Assembly: GCA_963790245.1 (NCBI GenBank)
Contig: CAWBNP010000002.1
Location: forward strand, 620,001 to 684,000
DNA: 64,000 bases
Source: JACCVG01 sp963790245
GTDB lineage: Bacteria; Actinomycetota; Thermoleophilia; Solirubrobacterales; Thermoleophilaceae
Reading direction: 5' to 3'
Position numbers and translations under genes: made by a program. Every line of letters begins with the position of its first letter. Within the stretch, counting starts at the first letter, position 1. Of the stretch, positions 16,797 through 25,910 are shown piece by piece. Below the pieces are notes generated by a model. The model made no database searches. It was not told the DNA's origin and saw nothing but the letters and a program-made list of their open reading frames with translations.

Positions 16797-19700
16797 ATGC
16801 AGCCACCCATTCGCCTCCGACCTCAACACGACGGAGAGAACCCCCTGCTCAGCAGCATGACGCTTGATCGTCTCACCCGAGCCCTCCCGAGAGGGCGGAC
16901 GCTCCCGATCTCGGTCTTTCAGCAGCGGCACAAAGTGCTCCTAGGCCTGCTGTGGTTCATGGCGGCGGCCAACCTCGTGTTCGCCCTCTTCCAGGGGAAT
17001 TCGCTTCTCCACGCCCTGATCGAAGGCTCGATAGTCGCGGTTTTTGCAATCTGCGCGACGTGGGCGGGCAACCGACCGACATTGGCTGCGGCCCTCGTGG
17101 GAGGTGGCCTAATGGCCGCATGCGCGGTGTTCGTCCACCTCGCAGACGGCCTCATCGAGGCTCATTTCCTGTTTTTCATCATGCTCTTGGTCCTCACGAT
17201 CTACGAGGAGTGGGTCCCCTTTCTCGTGGCAGCGCTGTTCGTCTTGGTCGAGCATGGCGTGGTCGGGGTCATCGATCCCTACGCGGTCTACAACCATGCC
17301 GATGCGATTGCGAATCCATGGCTATGGGCGCTTATCCACGCAGGCTTTGTGAGCGCGGCGGGAGCCGCCGGCATCACAGCGTGGTCGCTGAATGAGCGGG
17401 CCCGAAGCGAGCTGCTCGCGACAACGCGCCGGGCCCAAGCCAGCGAGCACTCCCTCGTTGAGACCAACGCGCTGCTCAGGGAGGAGCAGGCAAATCTGCA
17501 GTCGAGCGAGGCTCGCTTCCGCACGCTGTCGATGCAAGCACCGGTTGGGATCTATGAAACCGATCCCCATGGAGGCTGCGTCTTTGTCAACGCGCGCTGG
17601 CGAGAACTCACCGGCCTGACCGCCGAGCAGGCGCTCGGCGATGGCTGGGCTGAGGCCATTCATCCGGAGGATCGCGAGTCCGTCTTGGCAGAATGGTCTG
17701 CGGCTAGCAACGAGGCGCGGGAGTTCGCACTGGAGTATCGCTTCCTGCGCCCTGACGGTCGGATCGTTTGGGTCGCTGGCAGCTCGACGCCGATCCAGAA
17801 CTCGGTCGGGCAGGTCACCGGGTACCTGGGGACGTGCACCGACATCACCGCGCGACGAGCGATGGAAGCGGAACGGGCCCTACAGGAGCGACGTTTTACG
17901 ACCGCCTTCGACCACGCGCCGATCGGAAAGGCGCTGGTTTCAACGGACGGGAAGTTCCTTCGCGTCAACCGAGCCCTCTGCGAGCTCCTCGGTTACGCAG
18001 AAGACGAGCTCCTGAGGAAGACCTTCCAGGACATCACACACCCAGATGACCTGGAAGCCGACCTGGACAACGTGGCGCGGCTGCTTGCCGACGAGATCTT
18101 CGGATACCAGATGGAGAAGCGTTATTTCCACGCCGACGGCCAGACGATCTGGATCCTGCTGTCTGCGTCGGTAGTCCGTAACGATGAAGCACAACCGCTC
18201 TACTTCATCGCCCAGATTCAAGACATCACCGCCCAAAAGGCCGCCCGAGATGAGTTGGCTGCGGCCGTCGAGAAAGCCCTTGAGGCCTCGCGGATGAAGT
18301 CAGAGTTCATGGCCAACATGAGTCACGAGATCCGTACCCCTCTCAACGGCGTGCTTGGCATCGCCGACCTGCTGGTGGACGGGGACCTCACCGACGAGCA
18401 ACTGCGCCTTCTGGGCACCCTGCGCGATTCCGGTCACAACCTGCTCGAGATCATCAACGACGTGCTCGATTACTCCAAGGGCGCGGCCGGCAAGATGGAG
18501 CTAGATGTCGTCGACTTCGATCTACGTGACACGATCACTGGCGTCTCCGGAGTTCTGTCGTCTTCGGCTCAAGAGAAGAACCTCGCCTTCGACCTCGAGA
18601 TCGACCCGGATGTGCCGGACTGGGTTCGAGGGGATTCGACGAAGCTGCGGCGGGTTCTGGTCAACCTCCTAAGCAACGCCATCAAGTTCACGGAAGTCGG
18701 TCAGGTCGGAGTGCGCGTCAGACTTGTCCCCACCGGCACTGTGCGCTTCGAAGTCATGGACACCGGGATTGGTATGGATCAAGCCGCTCGGGCGCGCATC
18801 CTCGAACCCTTCATCCAGGCCGAGGCAACTACGACAAGGCGCTTTGGTGGAACAGGTCTCGGCCTTTCAATCTGCCTCCAACTCGTCGAGCTCATGGGCG
18901 GCCAGCTTGAGTTCGACAGCGAGCTCGGTCGAGGAAGCACCTTCGCCTTCGAGGTGCCCCTAGACACGGTGAAACCACAATCAACGTCGAAGCCGGTCCT
19001 AACCAGCGCTCGGCAACCGAATCCTTCAACGGGCGATCGAGTGCTGGTCGTTGACGACGGCCCGGTCAACCAGCTCGTTGCAACGGCGATGCTTGAACGC
19101 CTCGGCTACGAGACAGAGGTCGCGAGCAACGGCGCCGAAGCCGTCGACGCGTGCGCCCGCGCGACTTACGCGGCGATCCTCATGGACTGTCTCATGCCGG
19201 TGATGGACGGCTATCAGGCAACCGAGCGGATCCGAACAGCGGAGGGGTCAAGCACCCACACCCCGATCATCGCGCTCACCGCCTCGGCGATGGCCGGGGA
19301 TCGGGAGAAGTGCCTCAGCGCGGGCATGGACGACTACCTGTCAAAGCCGTTTGATCGCGCATTGCTCGCCGAGACCCTCGCTCGGTGTCTCTCCGGGGCG
19401 ACCACCGTCAGCGCATCGGAGCTTGGCGATGGTGCTGAAGTAGCTGGACCCGAATCTGAGCCCGCAACCCCGACGCAAGATGAGGATGCGCTCGACTTGC
19501 TCGAGCGACAGATTGGTGCTGCGGCTTTCGGCCAGGTCTGCGACGCCTTCCTCGGCCAGGTGCCTGCTGATCTGGCGCTGCTCGAGTCAGCGATCGACGC
19601 AGGCGAGACCGGGGTAGCCACGTCGCTCGCGCACAAGCTCAAAGGCAGCGCCGCGGGTGTGGGCGCTGACGATCTGCGCCAGCAACTGCGGGAACTCGAG

Positions 19701-19805
19701 CTCGCGCTCGAAGGGAATACCCCCGTGCCGGACATCGTCGTCCGAGTGCGTGAGGAGCTCGACCGGCTGATGGCCTCGTTCAGCGCTCACAGCCCCAGAT
19801 CCTAG
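16797..19805 (+). CDS. Membrane hybrid sensor histidine kinase (PAS-PAS-HisKA-HATPase-REC-Hpt)
   Basis: 1002 aa from ATG 16797; ATG 16858 (MTLDRLTRALPRG) is an equally possible start. Residues about 40-200 hold six or so membrane helices, then a coiled linker, two PAS domains (about 245-355 and 370-490), HisKA with phospho-acceptor H510 in FMANMSHEIRTPLNG, HATPase with NAIKF and GGTGLGLS, a receiver with D797 in ILMDCLMPVMDG and Lys in LSKPFD, and an Hpt domain with H946 in LAHKLKGSAAG. A full intramolecular phosphorelay is therefore present. No partner regulator gene is adjacent. Signal unknown. Confidence 0.95.
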   Translation: MQPPIRLRPQHDGENPLLSSMTLDRLTRALPRGRTLPISVFQQRHKVLLGLLWFMAAANLVFALFQGNSLLHALIEGSIVAVFAICATWAGNRPTLAAALVGGGLMAACAVFVHLADGLIEAHFLFFIMLLVLTIYEEWVPFLVAALFVLVEHGVVGVIDPYAVYNHADAIANPWLWALIHAGFVSAAGAAGITAWSLNERARSELLATTRRAQASEHSLVETNALLREEQANLQSSEARFRTLSMQAPVGIYETDPHGGCVFVNARWRELTGLTAEQALGDGWAEAIHPEDRESVLAEWSAASNEAREFALEYRFLRPDGRIVWVAGSSTPIQNSVGQVTGYLGTCTDITARRAMEAERALQERRFTTAFDHAPIGKALVSTDGKFLRVNRALCELLGYAEDELLRKTFQDITHPDDLEADLDNVARLLADEIFGYQMEKRYFHADGQTIWILLSASVVRNDEAQPLYFIAQIQDITAQKAARDELAAAVEKALEASRMKSEFMANMSHEIRTPLNGVLGIADLLVDGDLTDEQLRLLGTLRDSGHNLLEIINDVLDYSKGAAGKMELDVVDFDLRDTITGVSGVLSSSAQEKNLAFDLEIDPDVPDWVRGDSTKLRRVLVNLLSNAIKFTEVGQVGVRVRLVPTGTVRFEVMDTGIGMDQAARARILEPFIQAEATTTRRFGGTGLGLSICLQLVELMGGQLEFDSELGRGSTFAFEVPLDTVKPQSTSKPVLTSARQPNPSTGDRVLVVDDGPVNQLVATAMLERLGYETEVASNGAEAVDACARATYAAILMDCLMPVMDGYQATERIRTAEGSSTHTPIIALTASAMAGDREKCLSAGMDDYLSKPFDRALLAETLARCLSGATTVSASELGDGAEVAGPESEPATPTQDEDALDLLERQIGAAAFGQVCDAFLGQVPADLALLESAIDAGETGVATSLAHKLKGSAAGVGADDLRQQLRELELALEGNTPVPDIVVRVREELDRLMASFSAHSPRS

Positions 19806-19872
19806 GTCCCCGCGCGTGGGCGTTCTGGACAGATGAGACACAGCAGTCGGTACCAAGGTGGTACCTGGACGA
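19806..19872 (+). repeat. tRNA-Pro-associated repeat, right-arm fragment (copy F)
   Basis: GTCCCCGCGCGTGGGCGTTC, then GATGAGACACAGCAGTC and GGTACCAAGGTGGTACC, corresponding to the middle of the full copies at 28015 and 34931. The tRNA half is missing; the copy starts one base after the kinase stop codon. Confidence 0.7.
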
Positions 19873-19873
19873 T

Positions 19874-20731
19874 CTAAGCTTGCCCGACCGCCAGCAACAC
19901 CAAGTTCGAGAACCTGACCGTGCCGTCGTCCGACGCCGCCTCGTGGATAGCCCCGAGAATTGCGTCCCAGACCCCGTCCGGGTCATCCGGCGCATGCTTC
20001 GCGATCAACGCGACGAGCGGGGGGACCGTGTCCCTGATCATCGCGACGAACTCGTCCGCGGACTTCCACACGAAGCTGACCTCGGCCTCTTCGACCTCGA
20101 CGTCGGAAAAGCCTCCGCCTTTGAGCAGGCCCCCCAGCGCCTCAGGCGTAGGGCGCGAGAGCGGTCCGGGCGTACCCGGCGGAGGCGGATCGACGCCGAG
20201 CCTGCGCATCGCGGTCACCATTGGAACCCCAATGAAGGGCACCCGGTCGGGCGGTCCCCACGAGCTGATCACCATCCGCGACGCCGGGACCAGATAGCCC
20301 CGCACCCTCGCGACCGCGGCCTCCCCCTCGGGGTCGAAGATGATCCCGAAACGCGACAGCGCGGCATCGAAGCTTTCGCGCGGGAAGTCGAGGCTGGCTG
20401 CGTCGGACTCGACGAACTCGATGTTCTCGAGGCCGGCCGCCGCGGCGCGCTCGCGGCCGAACGCCAGCATCTCTGGGGAGATGTCGCTGGACACAACCTT
20501 GCCCTCGGCCCCGGCCACCGCCGCCGCCGTGAGCGAGGGCTCGCCGTAGCCCGCGGCGACGTCAAGCACCCGGCTCCCCTGCTCGACGCCCGCCAGCTCC
20601 ACCATGCGTTTGCTGATATGCGTCATCGAGGCATCGATGAAATCGGACCACTTGCGCCAGCCCTCGGCGCCCTTCGCCCACTGTTGCCGTTGCCCATCGC
20701 GGAACTTAGCGGCACCTGTCTGCGAGTCCAT
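19874..20731 (-). CDS. Class I SAM-dependent methyltransferase (UbiE/COQ5-like)
   Basis: 285 aa, ATG 20731 with a strong GGAGGTGAGAA ribosome site. SAM-binding motif I VLDVAAGYGEPSLTAA at about residue 55, followed by VVSSDISPEMLAFGR and IEFVESDAASLDFP. Substrate unknown; the C-terminal half (FSDVEVEEAEVSFVW, EFVAMIRDTVPPLVAL) is typical of small-molecule methyltransferases. It ends beside repeat copy F. Confidence 0.9.
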   Translation of the reverse strand: MDSQTGAAKFRDGQRQQWAKGAEGWRKWSDFIDASMTHISKRMVELAGVEQGSRVLDVAAGYGEPSLTAAAVAGAEGKVVSSDISPEMLAFGRERAAAAGLENIEFVESDAASLDFPRESFDAALSRFGIIFDPEGEAAVARVRGYLVPASRMVISSWGPPDRVPFIGVPMVTAMRRLGVDPPPPGTPGPLSRPTPEALGGLLKGGGFSDVEVEEAEVSFVWKSADEFVAMIRDTVPPLVALIAKHAPDDPDGVWDAILGAIHEAASDDGTVRFSNLVLLAVGQA

Positions 20732-20826
20732 TTCTCACCTCCGGGTCGGGCGCTGACCATATGCGATCTAAGGTCACCTGGACGGAGACTCACCCCGCAC
20801 CCGCGCGGCTTTGATGCCTTGACGTA

Positions 20827-20912
20827 GCGGCCTTGAGCGGGAGCGCGGAATGAGTTCGACCGCGCTCGGTGGCCGCCATCAGTTGTCCTTTGCGTAACTG
20901 CTCGCTCCGTAC
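20827..20912 (-). repeat. Duplicate of the 3' end of the cupin gene at 22900
   Basis: 86 bp nearly identical (about five differences) to 22848-22933, which covers the last codons of the cupin gene (SSYAKDN stop) and about 50 bp beyond its stop. Here the copy has no cupin body. It indicates a segmental duplication or a lost second cupin gene between the methyltransferase and the pyridoxamine oxidase. Confidence 0.75.
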
Positions 20913-20936
20913 GGGTGGGCTTCCACGCCCGCGATG

Positions 20937-20970
20937 CACGATCGTCCAGGGCGGTAGCAGGACGATCGTG
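20937..20970. promoter_or_regulatory. 11-bp inverted repeat upstream of the PNPOx gene
   Basis: CACGATCGTCC and GGACGATCGTG form perfect 11-bp arms around a 12-nt loop, about 83 bp before the start at 21053. It could be a regulator-binding site or a hairpin terminating leftover transcription; no T-run follows on either strand. Confidence 0.35.
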
Positions 20971-21052
20971 GGCCCGCGTCGCCATACGCTCCCGGACAGC
21001 TCGCGCTGCTTTACCCAAACCCCGCACCCCCGCCTTGCTAGCGTCGGTCGTG

Positions 21053-21643
21053 ATGGAGCTGAGCGAGCTATCTGACCCGCTTGAGCACCTCGCAAGGTGG
21101 CTGGCTGAGGCCCGCGAAGTAGAGCTCCCGGTCCCCGAGGCGATGGTGCTCGCGACCGCCTCGCCCGAGGGCGCCCCCTCGACTCGGATCGTCCTGCTCA
21201 AGGGAATCGACGAGCGCGGCCTCATCTTTACGAGCACGCTCTACTCGCTAAAGGCGCGCGAACTTGAGGTGAACCCCGCGATCGCCGCGAGCTTCTGGTG
21301 GCCCGGGCTGCGGCGCCAGGTCCGCCTAAGCGGATTCGGCGAGCAGGCAGAGCGGTCAATCGCCGAGCGCCTGTTCGCCGAGCGCCGACGACCCAATCAG
21401 ATCCAAACCGTCATCTCACCCCAGGGCACGCCGATCGACTCGCTCGAGGAGTTGCGCAGCACGCTCGGCGACGCTCAGCAGCGCTACCGCGACGAGCCGC
21501 CGCCCTGTCCGGATGACTGGGGCGCGATCCGGATCCTCCCGACCATCGTCGAGTTCTGGGAGGAGAGCGATGACCGCATGCAGGAGCGTGCCGAGTACCG
21601 GCTGATCGATGGGCGCTGGGACATTCGCCGGTTAGCGCCTTGA
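21053..21643 (+). CDS. pdxH: Pyridoxamine 5'-phosphate oxidase family protein
   Basis: 196 aa. ATG 21053 lies 8 nt after TAGCGT (leaderless pattern) and matches the short N-terminus of the family. PdxH signature: MVLATASPEGAPSTRIVLLK, TSTLYSLKARELEVNPAIA, FWWPGLRRQVRLSG, and the C-terminal RIxxWDIRRLAP-type end (YRLIDGRWDIRRLAP). FMN-dependent oxidation of PNP/PMP to PLP is the expected role, supplying PLP enzymes such as the decarboxylase at 45720. The usual RxH or substrate-loop residues were not checked in detail. Confidence 0.82.
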   Translation: MELSELSDPLEHLARWLAEAREVELPVPEAMVLATASPEGAPSTRIVLLKGIDERGLIFTSTLYSLKARELEVNPAIAASFWWPGLRRQVRLSGFGEQAERSIAERLFAERRRPNQIQTVISPQGTPIDSLEELRSTLGDAQQRYRDEPPPCPDDWGAIRILPTIVEFWEESDDRMQERAEYRLIDGRWDIRRLAP

Positions 21644-21704
21644 CTCGACCTCCGCGCGTTTGCAGCTGATCGCACCGAAGCCCTGGCCTCGCGAATCTAG
21701 CTCA

Positions 21705-22103
21705 ATGCATCACTTCAGCGTCAAGACCGCCGCTTCACCTGAGACCACCTGGCGGCTACTCGCGCGACCGGAGAACTGGTCTCGGTGGTCGCCTCACATC
21801 CGTGGAGCGTGGGGCCTGGCGGATCAGGACGGGTGGGTGGCGCCGGGGCGCGGTGCGGTCAGGTTGCTCGGCGTGCTTCCGGTGCCCGCGTCGATAATCG
21901 CTGTCGCGCCGGGCCAGTCATGGACCTGGCGGGTCGGCGTGGTGGTGATGGACCACCGCGTCACACCAGACGGTGCTGGAGGCTGCGAGGTCGCGATCGA
22001 TCTTGTCGCGCCGGGTCCTGCCGATGCGCTGATCGGCGCCGGGTATGGGCCGGTCGTGCAAGTCCTCCTGGCGAACCTGGCTCGCGTCGCCACAGACCGA
22101 TAG
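21705..22103 (+). CDS. SRPBCC-family (polyketide cyclase/START-like) protein
   Basis: 132 aa from ATG 21705 (MHHFSVKTAASPETTWRLLA). The opening strand, TWRLLARPENWSRWSPHIRG, and the later HRVTPDGAGGCEVAIDLVAP fit the Bet v1-like SRPBCC fold with its hydrophobic pocket. Ligand or reaction unknown. It starts about 60 bp after the pyridoxamine oxidase and may share its transcript. Confidence 0.75.
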   Translation: MHHFSVKTAASPETTWRLLARPENWSRWSPHIRGAWGLADQDGWVAPGRGAVRLLGVLPVPASIIAVAPGQSWTWRVGVVVMDHRVTPDGAGGCEVAIDLVAPGPADALIGAGYGPVVQVLLANLARVATDR

Positions 22104-22233
22104 GACCGTCTGACCGGCCCGATTGATCGACGGTCGGCGTCTCGCCGACCTGAGGCGCGTCGGCTGGCCGAAAGCTCACCTCACCACCCCCCCTCACAGC
22201 CGGCGTCGGCTGGCCACGCCTCTTCAGAACCGG

Positions 22234-22605
22234 TCAGTCGCCGCCTACGGCGAGCGCCGTCGCTGCCGCACCCGAGAAAGAAGCGACCACGATCGTAGCC
22301 CGCTTGGACCCAGCAGGCAGATCGCCCGCCTTGGCGAGCACGGTAGAGAGCAGATCGCTCCCGTCAGACACTGCGCAGCCGAGCAGCCACGCCTGACTTG
22401 ACTCCCCGCGCACCGCACTCACGAGCACGCCGAGTGCCAGGACCACGTCGCGCGTGGCAAGACCGCGGACCGCGATCTCCGTCGGCGCCTGACGAGTCGC
22501 TGGTCCCAACCAGCGCTTAGTCAGCGATACGGGCGCGGCCAGCAGCGCCAGCGAGTAGGCCAGGCGCAGGGCACCGTAGCCGACCGTGATCTTGCGCAGC
22601 TCCAT
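22234..22605 (-). CDS. Small integral membrane protein (DUF4267-like)
   Basis: 123 aa, ATG 22605. Three or four hydrophobic segments (YGALRLAYSLALLAAPVSL, TRDVVLALGVLVSAV, AWLLGCAVSDGSDLLSTVL, TIVVASFSGAAATALAVGG). The pattern of GLATRDVVLALG followed by AWLLGCAVSDGSDLL recalls DUF4267. No function is known. Confidence 0.6.
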   Translation of the reverse strand: MELRKITVGYGALRLAYSLALLAAPVSLTKRWLGPATRQAPTEIAVRGLATRDVVLALGVLVSAVRGESSQAWLLGCAVSDGSDLLSTVLAKAGDLPAGSKRATIVVASFSGAAATALAVGGD

Positions 22606-22899
22606 TTCCGGGAGTTACCCCAATCGCTTCGGCCGCACACCACGGGTCATCTCGAGAAACGTTGCCGCACGGGGGCCGCCCTAACCCAGTTCAGGCTGGG
22701 CCGGGATGTCACGTCGTCCCGGAATCGAGCTCGCCTAGACCACACGGATGGCGGCCCGATTCGGCGCCAGGACTGACGGCCGATTATCGAGCCGCTATGT
22801 CTGGCTGCGTGAACCCTCGGGCCCGCGGCATCGATGGATTCGAAGTCGCGGCCTCGAGCGGGAGCGCGGCAGGAGTTCGACCGCGCTCCCTGGCCGCCA

Positions 22900-23262
22900 T
22901 CAGTTGTCCTTTGCGTAACTGCTCGCTCCGTACCAGTCGATGACGACCACGGACTCCTCGCCGACGACCCACGCATCGTGGCCGCTCGACAGGGAGGTGA
23001 TGTCCCCGGCCTTCGCGACGAACTCTCTCCCGTCGTCCATCTTGATCGCGAGTTCACCACTCAGGTGGTACTGGAAGTGCGGGGCCTCGCAACTGTCTGT
23101 TCCGGCGATCGGCTTGACATCGTTGGACCAGCGCCAGCCCGGCTTGAATGTCATCCGCCCAACCTGCGCCCCGCCGATGTCGAGCAACTCCGCCTGGCCG
23201 TTCGGGGACTCCCGCATCTCGTCGGGGGTTCCAAAGCTCTTGTGCTCGGTCTCGTGCCGCAT
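22900..23262 (-). CDS. Single-domain cupin protein
   Basis: About 120 aa. ATG 23262 has a GAGAGG ribosome site; a GTG at 23289 is an alternative that overlaps the TGA of the glycosyltransferase pseudogene (GTGA). Cupin motif 1 is SCEAPHFQYHLSGELAIKMD, with motif 2 around SGHDAWVVGEESVVVIDW. Soluble, with no signal peptide. Its 3' end is duplicated at 20827-20912. Confidence 0.8.
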   Translation of the reverse strand: MRHETEHKSFGTPDEMRESPNGQAELLDIGGAQVGRMTFKPGWRWSNDVKPIAGTDSCEAPHFQYHLSGELAIKMDDGREFVAKAGDITSLSSGHDAWVVGEESVVVIDWYGASSYAKDN

Positions 23263-23285
23263 GGCAGTGCCTCTCTGTTGGGTTG

Positions 23286-24544
23286 TCACAGCATCTCCGC
23301 GAGCTTCTCGGCGGCGCGCCGGGCGCCGTCAGTCTCGACTTCGCGGTAGTCGACGTCGCGGCCAATCTCTTCAGCGACCGCATCAGCGATGTCATCAGCG
23401 GTTGCGGTTTGAAAGTCCATCCGCCGCCCGGCGCCGTAACGGTCAAGGCGGTGTGCGACGTGAAAGTTCTGTTCGAAGTGCTGGCGCAGCGGGAAGTAGA
23501 TGAAGGGCCGCCGGCCGGTGGTCAGCTCCATCGCCGTCGTCAGGCCGCCCTGGACCACCGCGAGATCACACGCCGCGAGGTGGCGGTAGAGGTTGTGCAC
23601 GTAAGCGCAGACTTCGAGGCCGTCGTGAATGGCGAGCGAGCTGGTGTCAATCCGAGGTCCGGCGACGACGATCATCCGCAGCGCCGGGACCTCCGCCTTC
23701 GCCGCCGGGAACGACTCAATGAGCCGGCGCAGCAGCGGCTCCCCGACGCCTGAGCCACCGACCGTGACGATGCAGACCTGTTCGTCGTTGCGATAGCCCA
23801 ACTCGGCGCGCAGGGCGTCGCGATCGCCGAGCTCCCGCGGGTCGAATCCGGTCACGTAGCCGACGAAGTCGAAGTGCTCCTCGGTCCAGTCGCGGATCAG
23901 GGGCAACTGCGGCCCGAGCCGGTCGGCAACGATGTCCTCGGGACTCCCGACGAAGAGGGCGCGGTCGCGGACCTCGGGGTGGCGGGCGATGTGTCCGACC
24001 ATCTCCGCGTTGTAATCGGCGGTCAGCCCCGACTCGTGAGTGCCTCCCTCGGGCATCGGCAGCCAGCCGACAAAGTCTGTAAGCCACGCATACTGCGCGC
24101 GTTTTTCGTTCGGGTGCTCATGAGATAGTAGTCAACGTCCCAGCCTTCGTCGGCGATCCAGAGGTCGTACTCGGTCGAGCGCACGACGTCGCGGAAGACG
24201 CCGTAGTCGGCGAGCGGGATCTCATCCATCCGGCGCCAGGCCTGGAAGCAGTGCAAGTGGTGCTCGGCGGACTCCGATTCGATGTGGCGCGACTCGCTGG
24301 CGAGATGACGGCTTGCCGGGTGGATCGTCTCCCCCTCGGCCTGGAGGACGCGCGTGACCGGATCCTGAGCGAGCCATTCGATGTCGAGATCGGGGACCAG
24401 TGCCTTAAGCTCCTTGGCGATCGCGACATCGCGCTGGGCGTGCCCTAGGCCAATCGGGGAGGACACGTAGATCGCCTTCTTGCGGCCGCCGTGGCGACGG
24501 ACCGTTGCGTCGCGGCTGTTGCACGCGGGCGCGACGCGCTCCAC
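23286..24544 (-). pseudogene. Glycosyltransferase (MurG/GT28-like) split by a frameshift
   Basis: The first part (from GTG 24544) reads KKAIYVSSPIGLGHAQRDVA, LQAEGETIHPASRHLA, then DLWIADEGWDVDYYL. Near 24122 the family sequence moves to the -1 frame: HEHPNEKRAQYAWLTDFVGW, LPMPEGGTHESGLTADYNAE, and continues to LAEML at 23286 with VVAGPRIDT and CDLAVVQGGLTTAMELTTG (nucleotide-sugar site). One missing base at TATCTCATGAGC explains it. Loss of function, a sequencing error or programmed -1 shifting are all possible; no slippery heptamer is evident. Confidence 0.8.
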
Positions 24545-24630
24545 CGTCGAGGCCGCGGGTGGGAACCGGGAGCCGATTCGCCGCTAGGAATGGCGCTCGA
24601 ACAGTGAAGCGGATTCGGCCAGCTGCTTAA

Positions 24631-25032
24631 CTACGACAGGCCGACAGCGACGAGGGCGCTCTGCCGATCCAGGTCGAAGAGCAACCGCGAGACCGTGCCG
24701 GCTCTGAACGTCCAGACGGAGAAGATCGGGCTTTCGACGGCGATTCCACTGCGCCGTCCGGAGGCAGCTTGGCGCCCGGCGACAAAGACTTTGTCCGTCC
24801 CGACCTCGCGAAACACCTCGCCAAACAGCCGGAACTCGTGCCATTGAGCCAGGAGCTCACGCATGAAGGTCTCGACACCTTCGGGACCGTGGCAAACCAC
24901 CCGCTCGCTCGAATCCGGCATGAAGGATTCAAAGACGATCTGGGGATCAAAGAGCTCCACCCCGGCTCGCATGTGGCCTAGCTCCCACTCCGAGTAGACG
25001 CGTCTCACGATCTCGACGTTCTCCTCCGGCAT
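24631..25032 (-). CDS. SnoaL-like (NTF2-fold) protein
   Basis: 133 aa. Opens MPEENVEIVRRVYSEWELGH, has HGPEGVETFMRELLAQWHEF, KVFVAGRQAASGRRSGIAVE and ends ALVAVGLS. It starts 3 nt after the TAG of the SnoaL gene at 25036 (TAG-gcg-ATG), so both lie on one transcript read leftward. Role unknown. Confidence 0.85.
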   Translation of the reverse strand: MPEENVEIVRRVYSEWELGHMRAGVELFDPQIVFESFMPDSSERVVCHGPEGVETFMRELLAQWHEFRLFGEVFREVGTDKVFVAGRQAASGRRSGIAVESPIFSVWTFRAGTVSRLLFDLDRQSALVAVGLS

Positions 25033-25035
25033 CGC

Positions 25036-25434
25036 CTACTCCGACAAGCCCACGGCTTCGAGGGCTTCAAGCCGGTCGAGGTACTCGATCCTTGCCACGC
25101 GCTCTTCCCGCCAATACCAGTATTGGGCGATGGGCTCATCTAGCCGCATTCCACTGCCCTGCCCGATCCCGCGAAGGGTCATCAGGAGCACGCTTCTGTC
25201 CGCTCCCACATCTGCGCTGTTGTCGAACTCCAGTTCCATCCAGGTCCACGCATCGGCCAGATCGGCCCACCACGCGATCACGCCCTCACGGCCTCGCCAG
25301 ATCGTCTGTCCAACCGACGCGAAGCGGGATTCCATCTCGAAGTCGTCTGTGACGTGTGCCATAAAGGCGTCCACGTCCCGAGCATTGAACGCGACGAGCA
25401 TTCGATCGATGATTGGCGAGCGCTTTGAGGACAC
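25036..25434 (-). CDS. SnoaL-like (NTF2-fold) protein
   Basis: 132 aa from GTG 25434, which lies 6 nt after TAGCCT (leaderless pattern). VSSKRSPIIDRMLVAFNARD, VDAFMAHVTDDFEME, WRGREGVIAWWADLAD, GIGQGSGMRLDEPIAQYWYW and the tail LDRLEALEAVGLSE. First gene of a two-gene SnoaL array. Role unknown. Confidence 0.87.
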   Translation of the reverse strand: MSSKRSPIIDRMLVAFNARDVDAFMAHVTDDFEMESRFASVGQTIWRGREGVIAWWADLADAWTWMELEFDNSADVGADRSVLLMTLRGIGQGSGMRLDEPIAQYWYWREERVARIEYLDRLEALEAVGLSE

Positions 25435-25482
25435 GAGCGGAGGCTAACGGGCTCCCGGGCTTCCACCTTCTCATGACTTATC

Positions 25483-25560
25483 CTAGTCGGGCAGGCTGAC
25501 CGCTCCGAAGGCATCGGCGCGGTCTCGGAAAAGATCAAACCGGGTCACCGCGCGTCCGCG
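25483..25560 (-). pseudogene. SnoaL C-terminal remnant
   Basis: Frame GRAVTRFDLFRDRADAFGAV followed by SLPD and TAG matches the last two dozen residues of SnoaL proteins in this window (TRFDLFxDRAEALEAVGLSE type). No body or start remains upstream, where an unrelated frame takes over. Confidence 0.6.
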
Positions 25561-25910
25561 GAATTCTCGACGCGTCACGGTCGGGCACCGACCGAGTCGA
25601 GTTCCGTCCTCAGTACCGCGCGCCAGAGTGGGAGCCGTTCAAGACGATCGACGAGGACCGCTACCGGCGCGGGCTACCGAACGCGTTCGATGTCGCGTGA
25701 CGGTCACAGCTCGACCGGTCGGCCCGATTCGTCGCTGGGGTGACGCCGGAGTAATCGAATTGGGGTTCGCCCTCCCCCACGAGCAGTGTCCAGCTATTAA
25801 CCGCGGGCGCCTCATCCGGGCTCTGGGGATGGACGAGTTCGAAGACGATGTCGCCTTCGGAGAGGTCATCCCACCAGTGCTGAAGTCCAGCGCGTCGCCC
25901 GTCGACTCGG
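25561..25910. other. Region with orphan reading-frame remnants, no intact gene
   Basis: On the + strand a frame ending EFRPQYRAPEWEPFKTIDED then RYRRGLPNAFDVA (stop 25698-25700) reads like a protein C-terminus without its body. On the - strand GLQHWWDDLSEGDIVFELVH and NSWTLLVGEGEPQFDYSGV between about 25900 and 25730 also looks coding but lacks a start. I recognise neither; both may be debris of deleted genes. Confidence 0.3.
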
